The translations under genes were made by a program, and so were the position numbers. This document shows positions 8,363-17,823 of a stretch of 64,000 bases of DNA, one piece after another. The stretch lies in contig NZ_LT608315.1 in NCBI RefSeq assembly GCF_900095825.1, positions 691,465 through 755,464 of the forward strand, given 5' to 3'. Under the pieces are notes generated by a model that searched no databases, had not been told where the DNA came from, and saw only the letters and a list, made by a program, of their open reading frames with translations. The DNA comes from Acidaminococcus massiliensis. Lineage in GTDB: Bacteria; Bacillota; Negativicutes; Acidaminococcales; Acidaminococcaceae. Position 1 is the first letter of the stretch; each line of letters opens with the position of its first letter.

Positions 8363-9484
8363 TCATGCATCTTCCCAGACTTTTTCCGCAATGGACCGGA
8401 TCAGCCGGAGCTTGGCCCACTGTTCTTTTTCCGTCAGTAGGTTCCCTTCTTCTGTGGAGGAGAAACCGCATTGGGGACTCAGGCACAGCTGGTCCAGGGG
8501 AACATATCTTTCCGCTTCCCGGATCCGGGCGATGATGTCTTCTTCTTTTTCCAGTTCCGGAGTCTTAGAGGTCACCAGGCCCAGGACTACCTGCTGGTCT
8601 TTGATGTACTGCAGAGGTTCGAAGCCGCCGGCCCGGTCGCTGTCGTATTCCAGGAAGAATCCGTCCACATGGCAGCGACCGAAGAGGGTTTCTGCTACAG
8701 GTCCATAGCCGCCGCTGGAGAACCAGGTGGAACGGAAGTTCCCCCGGCAGATGTGCATGGTGATGGTCATGTCATCGGGTTTGGCTTCCAGGGCTCGGTT
8801 GATCATATCCACATAATGGCTGGCCAGTTCATCCAGGTCGAAACCCCGTTCTGCATAAGCCTGCCGTTTGTCGGCGTCGCAGAATTCTCCCCAGCTGGTG
8901 TCATCCAGCTGCAGATACCGGCAGCCGGCGGCGTAGAAAGAGCGGATGGCCTGCTGGTAGGCCAAGGCGATGTCCGTGAACAGCCGGTTCTGGTCCTGGT
9001 ACTGGGGAATGGGTTCGTAGTGTTTTTCCCGGACGCAGCAGATCAGGTGGAGCATGCTGGGGGAGGGAATGGTCATCTTGGCCAGGGTATCTCCCGCCGT
9101 CTCTTTCAGGAAACGGAAATGATCCAGGAAAGGATGGTTCCCGAAGCTGATGGGACCGGTGATCTTTGCCGTGCGGGCCTTGGGCTGAGCCCCTTTGAAA
9201 TGGACGGACCAATTTTCCGCAGAGATTTCCGTGACCCCTTCCAGTTCTGTCAGGAAATCCAAATGCCAGTACCGGCGGCGGAATTCTCCATCAGTGACGG
9301 CATGGAGGCCTACTTCTTTTTCTTTGGCTACCAGATCCTGGATGGCAGCATCTTCCGCCTCTTTCAGATCAGCAGCGGAGATTTTCCCGGCGGCAAACGC
9401 CTCTCGTTTTTCTTTCAGGGCAGCTGGACGCAGGAAGCTGCCAACGATATCATACCGGAATGGCGGTCTATTTTTTACACTCAT
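8363..9484 (-). CDS. Cobalamin-independent methionine synthase-like methyltransferase (YxjG/YxjH type)
   Basis: 373-residue homologue of the C-terminal catalytic half of MetE, as in Bacillus YxjG. Such proteins transfer a methyl group to a thiol such as homocysteine using zinc. Candidate zinc ligands are His in MHICRGN, Glu in FFLEYDS and Cys in LSPQCGF; the phosphate/substrate loop ITGPISF is present. The N-terminal half of full MetE is absent, which is normal for this subgroup. The gene starts behind GGGAGGAAAAG. An extended -10 (TGGTATACT, minus strand, 9528-9536) lies upstream. I see no SAM (S-box) riboswitch in the leader. The methyl donor is uncertain. Confidence 0.87.
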   Translation of the reverse strand: MSVKNRPPFRYDIVGSFLRPAALKEKREAFAAGKISAADLKEAEDAAIQDLVAKEKEVGLHAVTDGEFRRRYWHLDFLTELEGVTEISAENWSVHFKGAQPKARTAKITGPISFGNHPFLDHFRFLKETAGDTLAKMTIPSPSMLHLICCVREKHYEPIPQYQDQNRLFTDIALAYQQAIRSFYAAGCRYLQLDDTSWGEFCDADKRQAYAERGFDLDELASHYVDMINRALEAKPDDMTITMHICRGNFRSTWFSSGGYGPVAETLFGRCHVDGFFLEYDSDRAGGFEPLQYIKDQQVVLGLVTSKTPELEKEEDIIARIREAERYVPLDQLCLSPQCGFSSTEEGNLLTEKEQWAKLRLIRSIAEKVWEDA

Positions 9485-9598
9485 GTCACTTTTCCTCCCG
9501 TAGCATTCATGGATTGTTCATGGGAAAAGTATACCATGGGTGTAGGGATTTGGATAATACCGAAAAACAACCGAGTGCCATAGCCTGAGGGAATAGCA

Positions 9599-9634
9599 GA
9601 AGGGACTGCTGCCTGCGCAGGCAGCAGTCCCTTC
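9599..9634 (-). terminator. Hairpin after the activase-like gene
   Basis: A perfect 18-bp palindromic stem (GAAGGGACTGCTGCCTGC and complement) immediately follows the stop codon of the minus-strand gene. The T-tract after it is poor. Confidence 0.7.
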
Positions 9635-9636
9635 TT

Positions 9637-12600
9637 TCAAATCATGATTTCCCGTCTTGCCAGGTTCTCATCAAAGAAGCTTTCCTTCTTCTTTTCTTTT
9701 TCAGCTGGTGCAGGAGCCGCTGCGGTGCGGATGTTTTCCACAAACAGCAGCAGCCGGTTGGTCACGTTCACATCACTGACCCCGCTGTCAAAATCCAGGC
9801 TCAGCAGGTTCATATGAGGATAGAGGGATTTGATCTTCTTTTCGATTCCCTTGGAGATGATGTGGTTGGCAATGCAGCCGAAGGGCTGGAGGCTGATCAC
9901 GTTCTCGATGCCGTGCTTGGCGAAGTTCACCACTTCCGCCGGCAGCAGCCAGCCTTCCCCGAACTGGGCGGCCATGTTGATGATGCCCTTGCCGTCATTG
10001 GCCAGTTCGAAGATGTCTTCGATGGGGGTGAAGTACCGGAACTGTTCTCCGATTTCGTTGAATTTCCGGATCTGTTTGGTGACCCACATATAGAGTACAT
10101 CTACGATCAGGCTGGGCATATGATGCCGTTCCAGGCCGAATTTCCGGTTGGTGATCCGGTTGACGAAAGCCTGCATGAAGAAAGGCGTCAGGAGCGGCGG
10201 CATCACTTCGATGGAATGGTCCATGAGCCAGCCGGTGATGTTTTTGTGGGCGAAGGCGTTGAACTTCAAGTAGATTTCACCTACGATCCCCACCTGGGGC
10301 AGCCGCACATCCGGCTTGGCCAGGTCGTTGAATTCAGCGGCGGCCTCTTTCAGGAGCTTCAGCAGCCCGTTGGAATTGTTGGCCTCGATTTCCTTTTTGG
10401 CCAGTTCCAGGTATTTGTCCTTCAGTTCTACGGCTTTGCCCTTCACGGTTTCCCGGACCACAGAGGCATTGAAGAACTTGGAGAGACAATCGGAGAACAG
10501 CACCGTGGAAATGGTGATCCTGGCGATCTTCAGCCAGTTCAGTTCAAAGCCCGGCTGGTCGTTCTGGATGTTCTTGCTGGTGGCCAGGGAGATGACCGGG
10601 GTATCTTTGAACCCGGCTGCAATCAGGGCATGCTTGATCAGGCCAAAATAGTTGGAAGCACGGCACTGCCCCCCGGTCTGGGTAATGGCTACCGCTGTCT
10701 TTTTGGGGTCATACTTTCCAGACTGGAGAGCCCGGATAAAGTCCCCCACCACCAACGTAGCCGGGTAGCACACCTCATTGTTGGCGAATTTCAGCCCCAG
10801 ATCTGCACTTTGGACAGTGCTTTCCGGCAGGGTCTCTACATGGAACCCTACGTTTTTCAGGACCGAGGGGATCAGGGGAGAAATGAACGGCGTAAAGTAA
10901 GGCGCTAGGATGGTGTAGTCCCGCATGCTCTTTTCAAAGCGGGGAGGCTGTTCGAACGGTGTGGGCTCGAATTTGGCATCCCGGTTGTACCGGATACTTT
11001 CCACTACGGAACGGACCCGCAGCTTCAGAGAGCCGATATTGGACACATCATCGATCTTCAGCAGGGTCAGGGCTTTGCCGTGGCGCTGGAGAATGCCCCG
11101 GACTTCGTCCTGGAGGAAGGCATCCGGGCCGCAGCCGAAGGAAGTCATTTCCATGAAGTGGACGCTGTTGTCCTGCCGGGCCACCCAGTCGGTGGCCTTG
11201 GAAATCCGGTTGATGTAGGCCCACTGGCGGACCAGATAGGAATCATCGATGGTGATGGTGCTGTCGTCCCGGACCAGATCCTCGTTGATCACATTGATGC
11301 CCATGGCCGCAATGGATTCACTGAGCTTGTGCTGGATGAGAGGGTCCGTATGGTAGGGCCGGCCCGCCAGCAGGATGGTCAGCTGTTTATGGGCACGGCT
11401 CTTCTGGAGGATCTCTTCATTCTTTGCCTTGATGGCAAGGCCGTATTCTTCCTGGGCTTTGACCGCTGCTTTCAGGGCCTTGTCCGCCGTGAAACGGTCG
11501 AACCCGATGTAGCTCAGGTATTTCCGGATCTGCTGCTTCAGGAGTTTGGCATCCTGGAAGTTGATGGGCGGGGAATCGATGGGGATCTCTGTATTGGTGA
11601 CGCTTTTGATCACGTCGGAATAGCCGGAGACCACCGGGCAGTTGTAGCTGTTCAGCTGCCGTTTGTCGTCCTGATGTTCGTAGATCACATAGGGCATGAA
11701 GATCCGGTTCACCCGTTTCCGGATCAGGTTGTTGATGTGCCCGTGGACCAGCTTGGCCGGGAAGCAGATGTTGTCGCTCATTACATCATGGATGCCGCCC
11801 TCATAGTTCTTGAAGGTGGAGGGGTCGGACAGCTGGACCTTCAGGCCGCAGGCGGTGAAGAGGGCATGCCAGAAGGGATAGTCCTCATAGATGTTCAGGC
11901 AGCGGGGAATCCCGATCACCCGCTGGGCATCTTCTTTTACCGGACGGTCGAAGAGCAGCTTGTATTTGTAGTCGTAGATATTTTCTCCCGGTTTGCAGTC
12001 TTCGCCGTTGTTGGTGAAGAACTTTTCACACTTGTTCCCAGAGAAATAGATGCTGCCGTTGCTGAAATTGTATTTTTTGATCAGGCAGTTGTTTTCACAG
12101 CCATGGCACTGGAGCTGGCTGTCGGTGTAATTGGCCACATGGATCATTTCGTCCAGGGTCACGGAACCTTCCGCCCGGCTCCGGGCAAAGAGGGCACAGC
12201 CGTAGGCTCCCATGATTTCCGGGATGTTGCTCCGGTGGACCGTGGTGCCGGTGAGCCGTTCAAAGGCCCGGACCACTGCATCGTTTTTCATGGTGCCTCC
12301 CTGGAGGACGATGTCAGTCCCCAAGTCATGGGTGTTCTGGAGCTTCAGCACCTTGTACAGGCAGTTCTTGATGACGGAATAGGCCAGCCCAGCGGAAATA
12401 TCCCCGATGGTGACCCCTTCCCGGAGGCTCTGCTTCACTTTGGAGTTCATGAATACGGTGCACCGGGTGCCCAGGTCACAGGGTTCCTTGGCTTCGCAGG
12501 CCAGTTTGGCAAAGTCGCTGACAGAGTAGTTGAGCCCTTTGGCAAAGGTTTCCAAGAAGGTGCCGCAGCCGGAAGAACAGGATTCGTTCAGTTCCATCCG

Positions 12601-13923
12601 GTTCAGGACCCCATGATCCACGAAAATGGCTTTCATATCCTGGCCCCCGATGTCCAGGATAAAGGAAACATCCTTATTGATCTTACGGGCTGCCAGATAA
12701 TGGGCGATGGTTTCAATGATGCCAGTCTTCAGATCGAAGGCCGCTTTGATCAGATCTTCCCCATAACCGGTGGAGCAGCTGCCCAGGATCCGGGGATTGG
12801 CTCCCACTTTCAGGCATTCCGCATAGAAAGCTTCAAAAGCATTTTGGACGGCTCCGATGGGATTGCCGTTATTGGGCGCATAATGGGTAAACAGGATCCG
12901 GTCTTCCGGATCCGTGACTACCAGTTTGGTGGTGGTGGAACCGGAATCGATGCCCACGTAGACCGCATCTGTTTTCGCCGTCAGGGGCGTCAGCTGGATG
13001 GTATCGGCTTCCTTGGCTTTTTTCCAGGCGGCATAGTCCTCCGGAGAAGTAAAGATCGGCGGCAGCACATCGTCGGAACGGACGGTGACTTTGGGGGCGT
13101 TTTCCAGCTTTTCCACCAATTTGTCGAAGGAAATGGCAGGGGCGTCCGCCGCACTGAGGGCCGTCCCATAAGCGGGGATCAGATTGGCGTTTTCCGGGAC
13201 GATGAAGTTCACATAGGGAATCTGGAGACAGTCCATCAGGGCCTTCCGCAGGGCGGGCATGAAGGTCAAAGGCCCTCCGCAGAGCAGGATCTTGGGCTCG
13301 ATGGTGCAGCCATGGCTCAGGGTGGAAATCACCTGGACCGCCACTGCATGGAAAATGGAAATGGCAATATCTTCCCGGCTGACATTTTTGGCCAGCAGGT
13401 TCTGGATATCCGTTTTGGCGAAAACACCGCAGCGAGAGGCGATATAGTGGACATGCTGGGCTTTTTCAGCCAGGCCGTTCAGCTGTTCGATGGGGATCCC
13501 CAGAAGTACAGCCATCTGGTCCAGAAAAGCTCCGGTGCCCCCGGCGCAGTTGCCGTTCATGCGCAGATCGCAGCTTCCATCGGCTTTGATGTACACGATT
13601 TTTGCGTCTTCTCCACCGATGTCGATCAGCGTAGCCACTTCTGGATATTTGGCTTTGACGAATTTGGTGGCAGCGATCACTTCCTGTTCAAACGGAAGCT
13701 GGAATTTTTCCGCTACCCCCATGCCCACGGAACCGGTGATCTTCAGCTTCAGGCTGGCGGCTCCGATCTGGGAACGCAAAGTCTGCAGCTCTTCCCGCAA
13801 AACGCCAGCTACATTGGCCTGGTGGCGCTTGTAGCGGGAAAAAACCACATGGGAATGATTGTCCAGCACGACGATCTTGCACGTGGTGGACCCGATGTCT
13901 AAACCTACACGATACGTACTCAT
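9637..13923 (-). CDS. Large 2-hydroxyacyl-CoA dehydratase activase-like protein (two BadF/HgdC domains plus COG3580/COG3581 regions)
   Basis: 1428-residue protein related to HgdC, the ATP-dependent activator that injects electrons into 2-hydroxyacyl-CoA dehydratases. Domain 1 (about 1-260) has the ATPase signature GLDIGSTTCK and Cys126 and Cys165 (NGNCAGGTG, ASRCGVF), matching in spacing the two Cys that bind the bridging 4Fe-4S cluster in HgdC. Domain 2 (about 320-590) repeats this with GIDSGSTTTK, NESCSSGCG and GTRCTVF. The remaining 800 residues resemble dehydratase-component-like regions (DUF2229-type) rich in Cys and ending in an acidic/basic tail. The start at 13923 is preferred because GAGGTG is correctly spaced; an in-frame ATG 12 bp upstream overlaps that box. 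It is monocistronic. The substrate is unknown. Confidence 0.9.
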   Translation of the reverse strand: MSTYRVGLDIGSTTCKIVVLDNHSHVVFSRYKRHQANVAGVLREELQTLRSQIGAASLKLKITGSVGMGVAEKFQLPFEQEVIAATKFVKAKYPEVATLIDIGGEDAKIVYIKADGSCDLRMNGNCAGGTGAFLDQMAVLLGIPIEQLNGLAEKAQHVHYIASRCGVFAKTDIQNLLAKNVSREDIAISIFHAVAVQVISTLSHGCTIEPKILLCGGPLTFMPALRKALMDCLQIPYVNFIVPENANLIPAYGTALSAADAPAISFDKLVEKLENAPKVTVRSDDVLPPIFTSPEDYAAWKKAKEADTIQLTPLTAKTDAVYVGIDSGSTTTKLVVTDPEDRILFTHYAPNNGNPIGAVQNAFEAFYAECLKVGANPRILGSCSTGYGEDLIKAAFDLKTGIIETIAHYLAARKINKDVSFILDIGGQDMKAIFVDHGVLNRMELNESCSSGCGTFLETFAKGLNYSVSDFAKLACEAKEPCDLGTRCTVFMNSKVKQSLREGVTIGDISAGLAYSVIKNCLYKVLKLQNTHDLGTDIVLQGGTMKNDAVVRAFERLTGTTVHRSNIPEIMGAYGCALFARSRAEGSVTLDEMIHVANYTDSQLQCHGCENNCLIKKYNFSNGSIYFSGNKCEKFFTNNGEDCKPGENIYDYKYKLLFDRPVKEDAQRVIGIPRCLNIYEDYPFWHALFTACGLKVQLSDPSTFKNYEGGIHDVMSDNICFPAKLVHGHINNLIRKRVNRIFMPYVIYEHQDDKRQLNSYNCPVVSGYSDVIKSVTNTEIPIDSPPINFQDAKLLKQQIRKYLSYIGFDRFTADKALKAAVKAQEEYGLAIKAKNEEILQKSRAHKQLTILLAGRPYHTDPLIQHKLSESIAAMGINVINEDLVRDDSTITIDDSYLVRQWAYINRISKATDWVARQDNSVHFMEMTSFGCGPDAFLQDEVRGILQRHGKALTLLKIDDVSNIGSLKLRVRSVVESIRYNRDAKFEPTPFEQPPRFEKSMRDYTILAPYFTPFISPLIPSVLKNVGFHVETLPESTVQSADLGLKFANNEVCYPATLVVGDFIRALQSGKYDPKKTAVAITQTGGQCRASNYFGLIKHALIAAGFKDTPVISLATSKNIQNDQPGFELNWLKIARITISTVLFSDCLSKFFNASVVRETVKGKAVELKDKYLELAKKEIEANNSNGLLKLLKEAAAEFNDLAKPDVRLPQVGIVGEIYLKFNAFAHKNITGWLMDHSIEVMPPLLTPFFMQAFVNRITNRKFGLERHHMPSLIVDVLYMWVTKQIRKFNEIGEQFRYFTPIEDIFELANDGKGIINMAAQFGEGWLLPAEVVNFAKHGIENVISLQPFGCIANHIISKGIEKKIKSLYPHMNLLSLDFDSGVSDVNVTNRLLLFVENIRTAAAPAPAEKEKKKESFFDENLARREIMI

Positions 13924-13950
13924 AATGCACCTCATCTTAAAGTGTATTTA

Positions 13951-13959
13951 ATTATAGCA
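13951..13959 (-). promoter_or_regulatory. Extended -10 promoter of the activase-like gene
   Basis: On the minus strand TGCTATAAT lies 28 bp before the start codon. No strong -35 is seen. The 287 bp between the two divergent genes (13924-14210) holds nothing else I recognise. Confidence 0.6.
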
Positions 13960-14210
13960 CATTGCCCAAGAAATACCAGATGGAAGTATATAAACAGCTG
14001 TAGAAGTCCGTCCCATGCGTGTTTCGGACGCTTCTTACAAAGACGCGGCGTGGCGGAGATTCACTGCAGGAGGGCAGGAGGACGCAGATTTCGGTACACT
14101 TTTTTTAACGGTGTTTGAAGGGTCTGGGCATCCGGAATGGGACTTTCAGTAGGCAGCTTGGAGACCCTGTGGTACAATGGCGGAAGAAACTAGGGAGGGA
14201 AGGGATAAAG

Positions 14211-15059
14211 GTGCATCTTTTCAGCAGAAGGATCCTTCCGGTCTGCCTGGCCATCTGGCTCCCGGCTGCTGCTGCCTGGGGCTGTACCCTGTTCGGCGCC
14301 CAGGGCAGCCGGGTCTTGGGAGGGGGAAGCCTGATTGTCAAAAATCGGGACTGGCGGCCGGAATACCAGGAAATGCGGATGGTCCAGGGACCCCTTTACC
14401 GGTATTACGGGATCTATGGGGGATCGGAAAATAAAATGGCCCTGAAAGGCGGAGTGAATGAAGCAGGCCTGGCGGTGTTCTCGGCTGCAGCCAGCAGCAT
14501 CCCCCGGAAGGAACGGCTGGCCATGGGAGGTGGGAGTAAGGGAGCCTTGAAAAAACTCCTGGGCAGCTGTGCCACCGTAGAGGAAGCTTTGGCCAGCGGT
14601 ACGGATTTGGGAGGACCCAAATTCCTGCTGCTGGCAGATGCTTCTGAACTGGCTTGGGTGGAAGTGGGAGACAGGGACCAGGTGGCCGTCCGCCGGGTCA
14701 GCAATGGGAGCCTTTCCCATACCAATTTCTATCTGAGCCCGGGCTTCCAGCGGCTGAATTTGAAAGAGAACGTATCGGCCCGGCATCGGTACCGGCGGAT
14801 CGAAGAACTGCTGGAAAGCCAGCAGACGCCATATATATTGAAAGATTTGATGCGCTTCAGCCAGGACAGGACAGAAGGACCGGACAACAGCATCTGGCGG
14901 CTGGGCAGCCGGCCGGATGGGCCTCAGACCCTTGCCTCCTTTGGGGTATGGCTGCATCCAGGCACCCGGCCGGATGTTTTCATCAAGATCCGTTACAGTC
15001 CAGAAGACCAGGGACAGGAAGATGTGTACCAGCTGGACAGTGCCCATTTATTTCCCTGA
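14211..15059 (+). CDS. Exported Ntn hydrolase of the C45/choloylglycine-like (linear amide C-N hydrolase) superfamily
   Basis: About 282 residues starting at a GTG behind GGAGGGAAGGG. The N-terminus has basic residues (RR) and a hydrophobic stretch ending AAAWG, directly followed by CTLFGAQG, the N-terminal nucleophile Cys of this superfamily; the matching VKNRDW motif lies about 20 residues later. Enzymes of this group hydrolyse amide bonds in penicillin V, bile-acid conjugates, acyl-homoserine lactones or N-acyl amino acids. Here signal-peptide cleavage could itself expose the Cys. A nearby SHTNFYLSP segment agrees with the family. The same frame is open back to 14115 without a ribosome binding site. 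Substrate unknown. Confidence 0.72.
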   Translation: MHLFSRRILPVCLAIWLPAAAAWGCTLFGAQGSRVLGGGSLIVKNRDWRPEYQEMRMVQGPLYRYYGIYGGSENKMALKGGVNEAGLAVFSAAASSIPRKERLAMGGGSKGALKKLLGSCATVEEALASGTDLGGPKFLLLADASELAWVEVGDRDQVAVRRVSNGSLSHTNFYLSPGFQRLNLKENVSARHRYRRIEELLESQQTPYILKDLMRFSQDRTEGPDNSIWRLGSRPDGPQTLASFGVWLHPGTRPDVFIKIRYSPEDQGQEDVYQLDSAHLFP

Positions 15060-15186
15060 GCCTGAGGGAGAAATGCGCATAAGCTGCCAAAATATGATAA
15101 AATAATAAAATTACAGTAAAAAACGCAGTTGGGGAGGAAGGATATATGGACCGGCCTTCCCACTGGCGGCATAAAGGATGGATAGC

Positions 15187-16800
15187 ATGGAGCAGCAAGG
15201 ACAAACTCCCGCAAACAGCAAAACCAAAAAATTCCTGAAAGGGACCCTGATCCTGACCATTTCCAGTATCGTGGTAAAGGTCATCGGAGCTCTGAACTGG
15301 GTCATCCTCTCCCGGGTCATGGGCGGAGAAGGCATCGGCCTGTACCAGATGGGGTTCCCCATCTATCTCATGGCCATCACCGTTTCTTCTGCTGGGATCC
15401 CGGTGGCCATTTCCATCATTACAGCGGAAAAGGTGGCCAAGGAAGACTATACCGGAGCCCAGCGGGTGTTCCGGGTCTCCCTGCGGATGCTGTTCTGCAC
15501 CGGGCTGTTTTTTTCCCTGTGCCTCCTGGTGATGGCCAAATGGCTGGTCACTTCCGGGATCATCCCGGATCCCCGGGCTTATTATTCCATCATTGCCCTG
15601 GCTCCGGCAGTGTTCTTCGTCACCTTCCTGTCCAGCTTCCGGGGATACTTCCAGGGCTGGCAGATCATGACGCCCACCGCCTGTTCAGAAATCACGGAAC
15701 AGCTGGTACGGGTGGTCACCATGATCGCATTTTCCTATCTGCTGATGCCCTACGGATTGACTTATGCGGCAGCCGGGGCCAGCATGGGGGCAGGGGCTGG
15801 TGCGCTTTGCGGGCTGCTGCTCCTCCAGGTGTTCTATTTCCGGCTGAAGCATAAATTCTTTCCCCAGGGGGAAGGAACTGTGGCGGAAAAGGAACAGGAA
15901 CCTGCTGGGAAGATCATCCGCCGGCTCATTGCCCTGGCCCTGCCCGTATCCATGTCCAGTCTGATGCTGCCCATCGTTTCCAATCTGGATATGATGATCG
16001 TACCTCGGCGGCTCATGGTGGGGGGCTGGTCCATGTCCGAAGCCACCACCCTGTTCGGATATCTCACCGGCATGGCGGTGCCTCTCATCAATATGTCCAC
16101 CATTTTGACGGCGGCCCTTTCCATCAGTTTGGTGCCGGCCATCAGTGAATCCCGGGTGTTGGAAGATACGGAAGGGATCCGGGAAAAAGTGGCCACGGCT
16201 TTTTCGGTGGCGGCCGTGATCACCATCCCCTGCAGCATCGGTCTCCATGTGCTGGGAGGCCGGGTGGCAGCCCTCATCTATAACGCTCCCAAAGCCGGAT
16301 CTTCCATCGAGACCATGAGCTGGGCCATTTTTCTCCTGGGTCTCCATCAGGTAAGTACCGGCATCCTCCAGGGGCTGGGGAAGACCAAGATCCCGGTGAT
16401 CAACATGATCATTGCGGCAGCTTCCAAGGTGTTCCTGAACTGGAACCTGACTCCTACCCTGGGCATCGTGGGATCCTCCTGGGCCACCGTGGCAGATATC
16501 GGAATCGCTGCCATCTTGAACCTTTTCTTCATTAAAAAATATACCGGTTTCTCCTTGGAGCTGAAACAGCTGGGGAAGACTGCCTTGGCTGCTGCGGCCA
16601 TGGGGGCTGCGGTCCAGGGCTTCCTGGCTCTGGTGCCCAATTGGGGTGCCTGGAGCATCCTGGGAGGCATGGCGGTGGCCGTACCGGTTTACGGGATCCT
16701 GCTGCTGGTGCTGAAGACCATGCCGGAAGAAGAACTGAACCAGATCCCCTTCCTGGGAAGGAGAATGGTGAGGGTGGGGAAGAAACTGAAGTTATTATAA
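15187..16800 (+). CDS. Polysaccharide/lipid II flippase-like membrane protein (MOP superfamily, SpoVB/MurJ type)
   Basis: 537-residue polytopic protein with about 14 hydrophobic segments, typical of the MATE-like MOP exporters that flip undecaprenyl-linked precursors. The N-terminus (FLKGTLILTISSIVVKVIGAL) and the RVMGGEGIGLYQMGFPIY motif match the stage V sporulation protein B/YtgP group; SpoVB-type proteins are common in non-sporulating firmicutes. The ATG at 15187 follows AAAGGATGG; the in-frame ATG at 15178 overlaps that box. It ends at a strong bidirectional terminator. It probably serves cell-wall precursor export, but the lipid substrate is not provable here. Confidence 0.85.
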   Translation: MEQQGQTPANSKTKKFLKGTLILTISSIVVKVIGALNWVILSRVMGGEGIGLYQMGFPIYLMAITVSSAGIPVAISIITAEKVAKEDYTGAQRVFRVSLRMLFCTGLFFSLCLLVMAKWLVTSGIIPDPRAYYSIIALAPAVFFVTFLSSFRGYFQGWQIMTPTACSEITEQLVRVVTMIAFSYLLMPYGLTYAAAGASMGAGAGALCGLLLLQVFYFRLKHKFFPQGEGTVAEKEQEPAGKIIRRLIALALPVSMSSLMLPIVSNLDMMIVPRRLMVGGWSMSEATTLFGYLTGMAVPLINMSTILTAALSISLVPAISESRVLEDTEGIREKVATAFSVAAVITIPCSIGLHVLGGRVAALIYNAPKAGSSIETMSWAIFLLGLHQVSTGILQGLGKTKIPVINMIIAAASKVFLNWNLTPTLGIVGSSWATVADIGIAAILNLFFIKKYTGFSLELKQLGKTALAAAAMGAAVQGFLALVPNWGAWSILGGMAVAVPVYGILLLVLKTMPEEELNQIPFLGRRMVRVGKKLKLL

Positions 16801-16848
16801 AAAAGCTGTGAAAAAATGAGAAATCATTTTTTCACAGCTTTTTTTATC
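16801..16848. terminator. Bidirectional terminator
   Basis: A 19-bp stem (AAAAGCTGTGAAAAAATGA and complement) with a GAAA loop is bordered by A-rich and T-rich sequence on both sides, serving the flippase gene and the opposing peptidase gene. Confidence 0.9.
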
Positions 16849-17800
16849 CTATCGGTCTTGCGAAATTCAACGGGTTCACCGGACTCCCGTTCTGGCGCAC
16901 TTCGAAATGCACGTGGGGACCGGTGCTGTAGCCGCTGCTGCCGGCGTAGCCGATTACATCTCCCCGGCGGACGGTCTGCCCTGGTTGGACGGCGATGGCG
17001 CTCATGTGGCCGTAGCAGGTGGTGAGTCCGTTGCCGTGGTCGATGCTGACGAATCGGCCATAGCCTCCGTTCCACTGGGCTTCTTCCACCGTTCCGGCTG
17101 CCGAAGCCTTGATGGGAGTCCCATAGTCCACGGCAATGTCGATGCCGGGATGGTAATCGCTTCCGCCTCCAAAAGGATCTGCCCGGAGCCCAAAGAAAGA
17201 ACTGATTTCTCCGCCGCTCACCGGCCAGCCATAGGTGCCATCGCCAGTATCGGAGAGGGCCAGCAGCATGTTGGTGAGGTTTTCTTTTTTATAGGCCAGT
17301 TTCTTCCAGTTGATTTCATCCTGGACTTCCAGTACGGTCAGCTGGTCCGCAGTGGTGGAGCCCCCTTGGCCTTTTTTGTCCAGTTCCTTGGATTTTTGGT
17401 CTACGGTCTGTTCCCCAATCTTCACGCCGTCCTTGGCTAGTTTTTGCCGGACAGCGTTTTCCACTTGGACCACCTGGGCCAGTTCCCGCTGGAGTTTTTC
17501 GTTGTCGTCCATCAATTTGGCCAGCCGTTCCGTATAGACCCCATAGTCTGCCCGATAGTTGGCCAGTTCCGTCTGCTCGTCCCAGGCCTTGAACAGCAGC
17601 CCGGCACAGACAGCCAGGCCCATGAGGCTGGCTAGGAAGGCACCGCCAAAGCCGATCAGCAGCTTGGGACCGGCGTGGAACTCCTGGATATGGCCTTCTT
17701 CATCCTTCCACTGGAAAGAGAAGCCGGCTCCCACCAGGCGTCCGGAAGGCAGCAGCCCCTTCAGTCCTTTGAGTTTCTCCGTCAGTTCTTTCTTTTCCAT
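16844..17800 (-). CDS. M23 family metallopeptidase with cytoplasmic N-terminus
   Basis: 318-residue membrane-anchored peptidoglycan endopeptidase or its regulator. One transmembrane helix lies near residues 47-67 (LLIGFGGAFLASLMGLAV), then a coiled coil (about 70-110), then a C-terminal LytM domain. Zinc ligands are visible as HPGIDIA and HVHFEVR, and YGHM supplies the further catalytic His, so the enzyme appears active. The N-terminal cytoplasmic part is charged and about 45 residues long. The start codon follows AAGGAGCAAGT, only 10 bp after a hairpin with a T-run. Such proteins cut peptide cross-links during growth or division. Confidence 0.87.
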   Translation of the reverse strand: MEKKELTEKLKGLKGLLPSGRLVGAGFSFQWKDEEGHIQEFHAGPKLLIGFGGAFLASLMGLAVCAGLLFKAWDEQTELANYRADYGVYTERLAKLMDDNEKLQRELAQVVQVENAVRQKLAKDGVKIGEQTVDQKSKELDKKGQGGSTTADQLTVLEVQDEINWKKLAYKKENLTNMLLALSDTGDGTYGWPVSGGEISSFFGLRADPFGGGSDYHPGIDIAVDYGTPIKASAAGTVEEAQWNGGYGRFVSIDHGNGLTTCYGHMSAIAVQPGQTVRRGDVIGYAGSSGYSTGPHVHFEVRQNGSPVNPLNFARPIG

Positions 17801-17823
17801 ACTTGCTCCTTACAAAAAGGACG

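Noticed and set aside
8109-8708. Open frame starting in the 8.1-kb repeat region on the plus strand
   Set aside because: It runs into the antisense of the MetE-like gene and shows low-complexity repeat-derived sequence; no ribosome site.
9485-9600. SAM riboswitch before the methionine-synthase-like gene
   Set aside because: No S-box elements or terminator/antiterminator pair are visible in the short leader.
11080-13902. A 940-codon open frame on the plus strand opposite the activase-like gene
   Set aside because: It has no family motif or start signal and mirrors the codon bias of the GC-rich gene on the other strand, which has clear domains.
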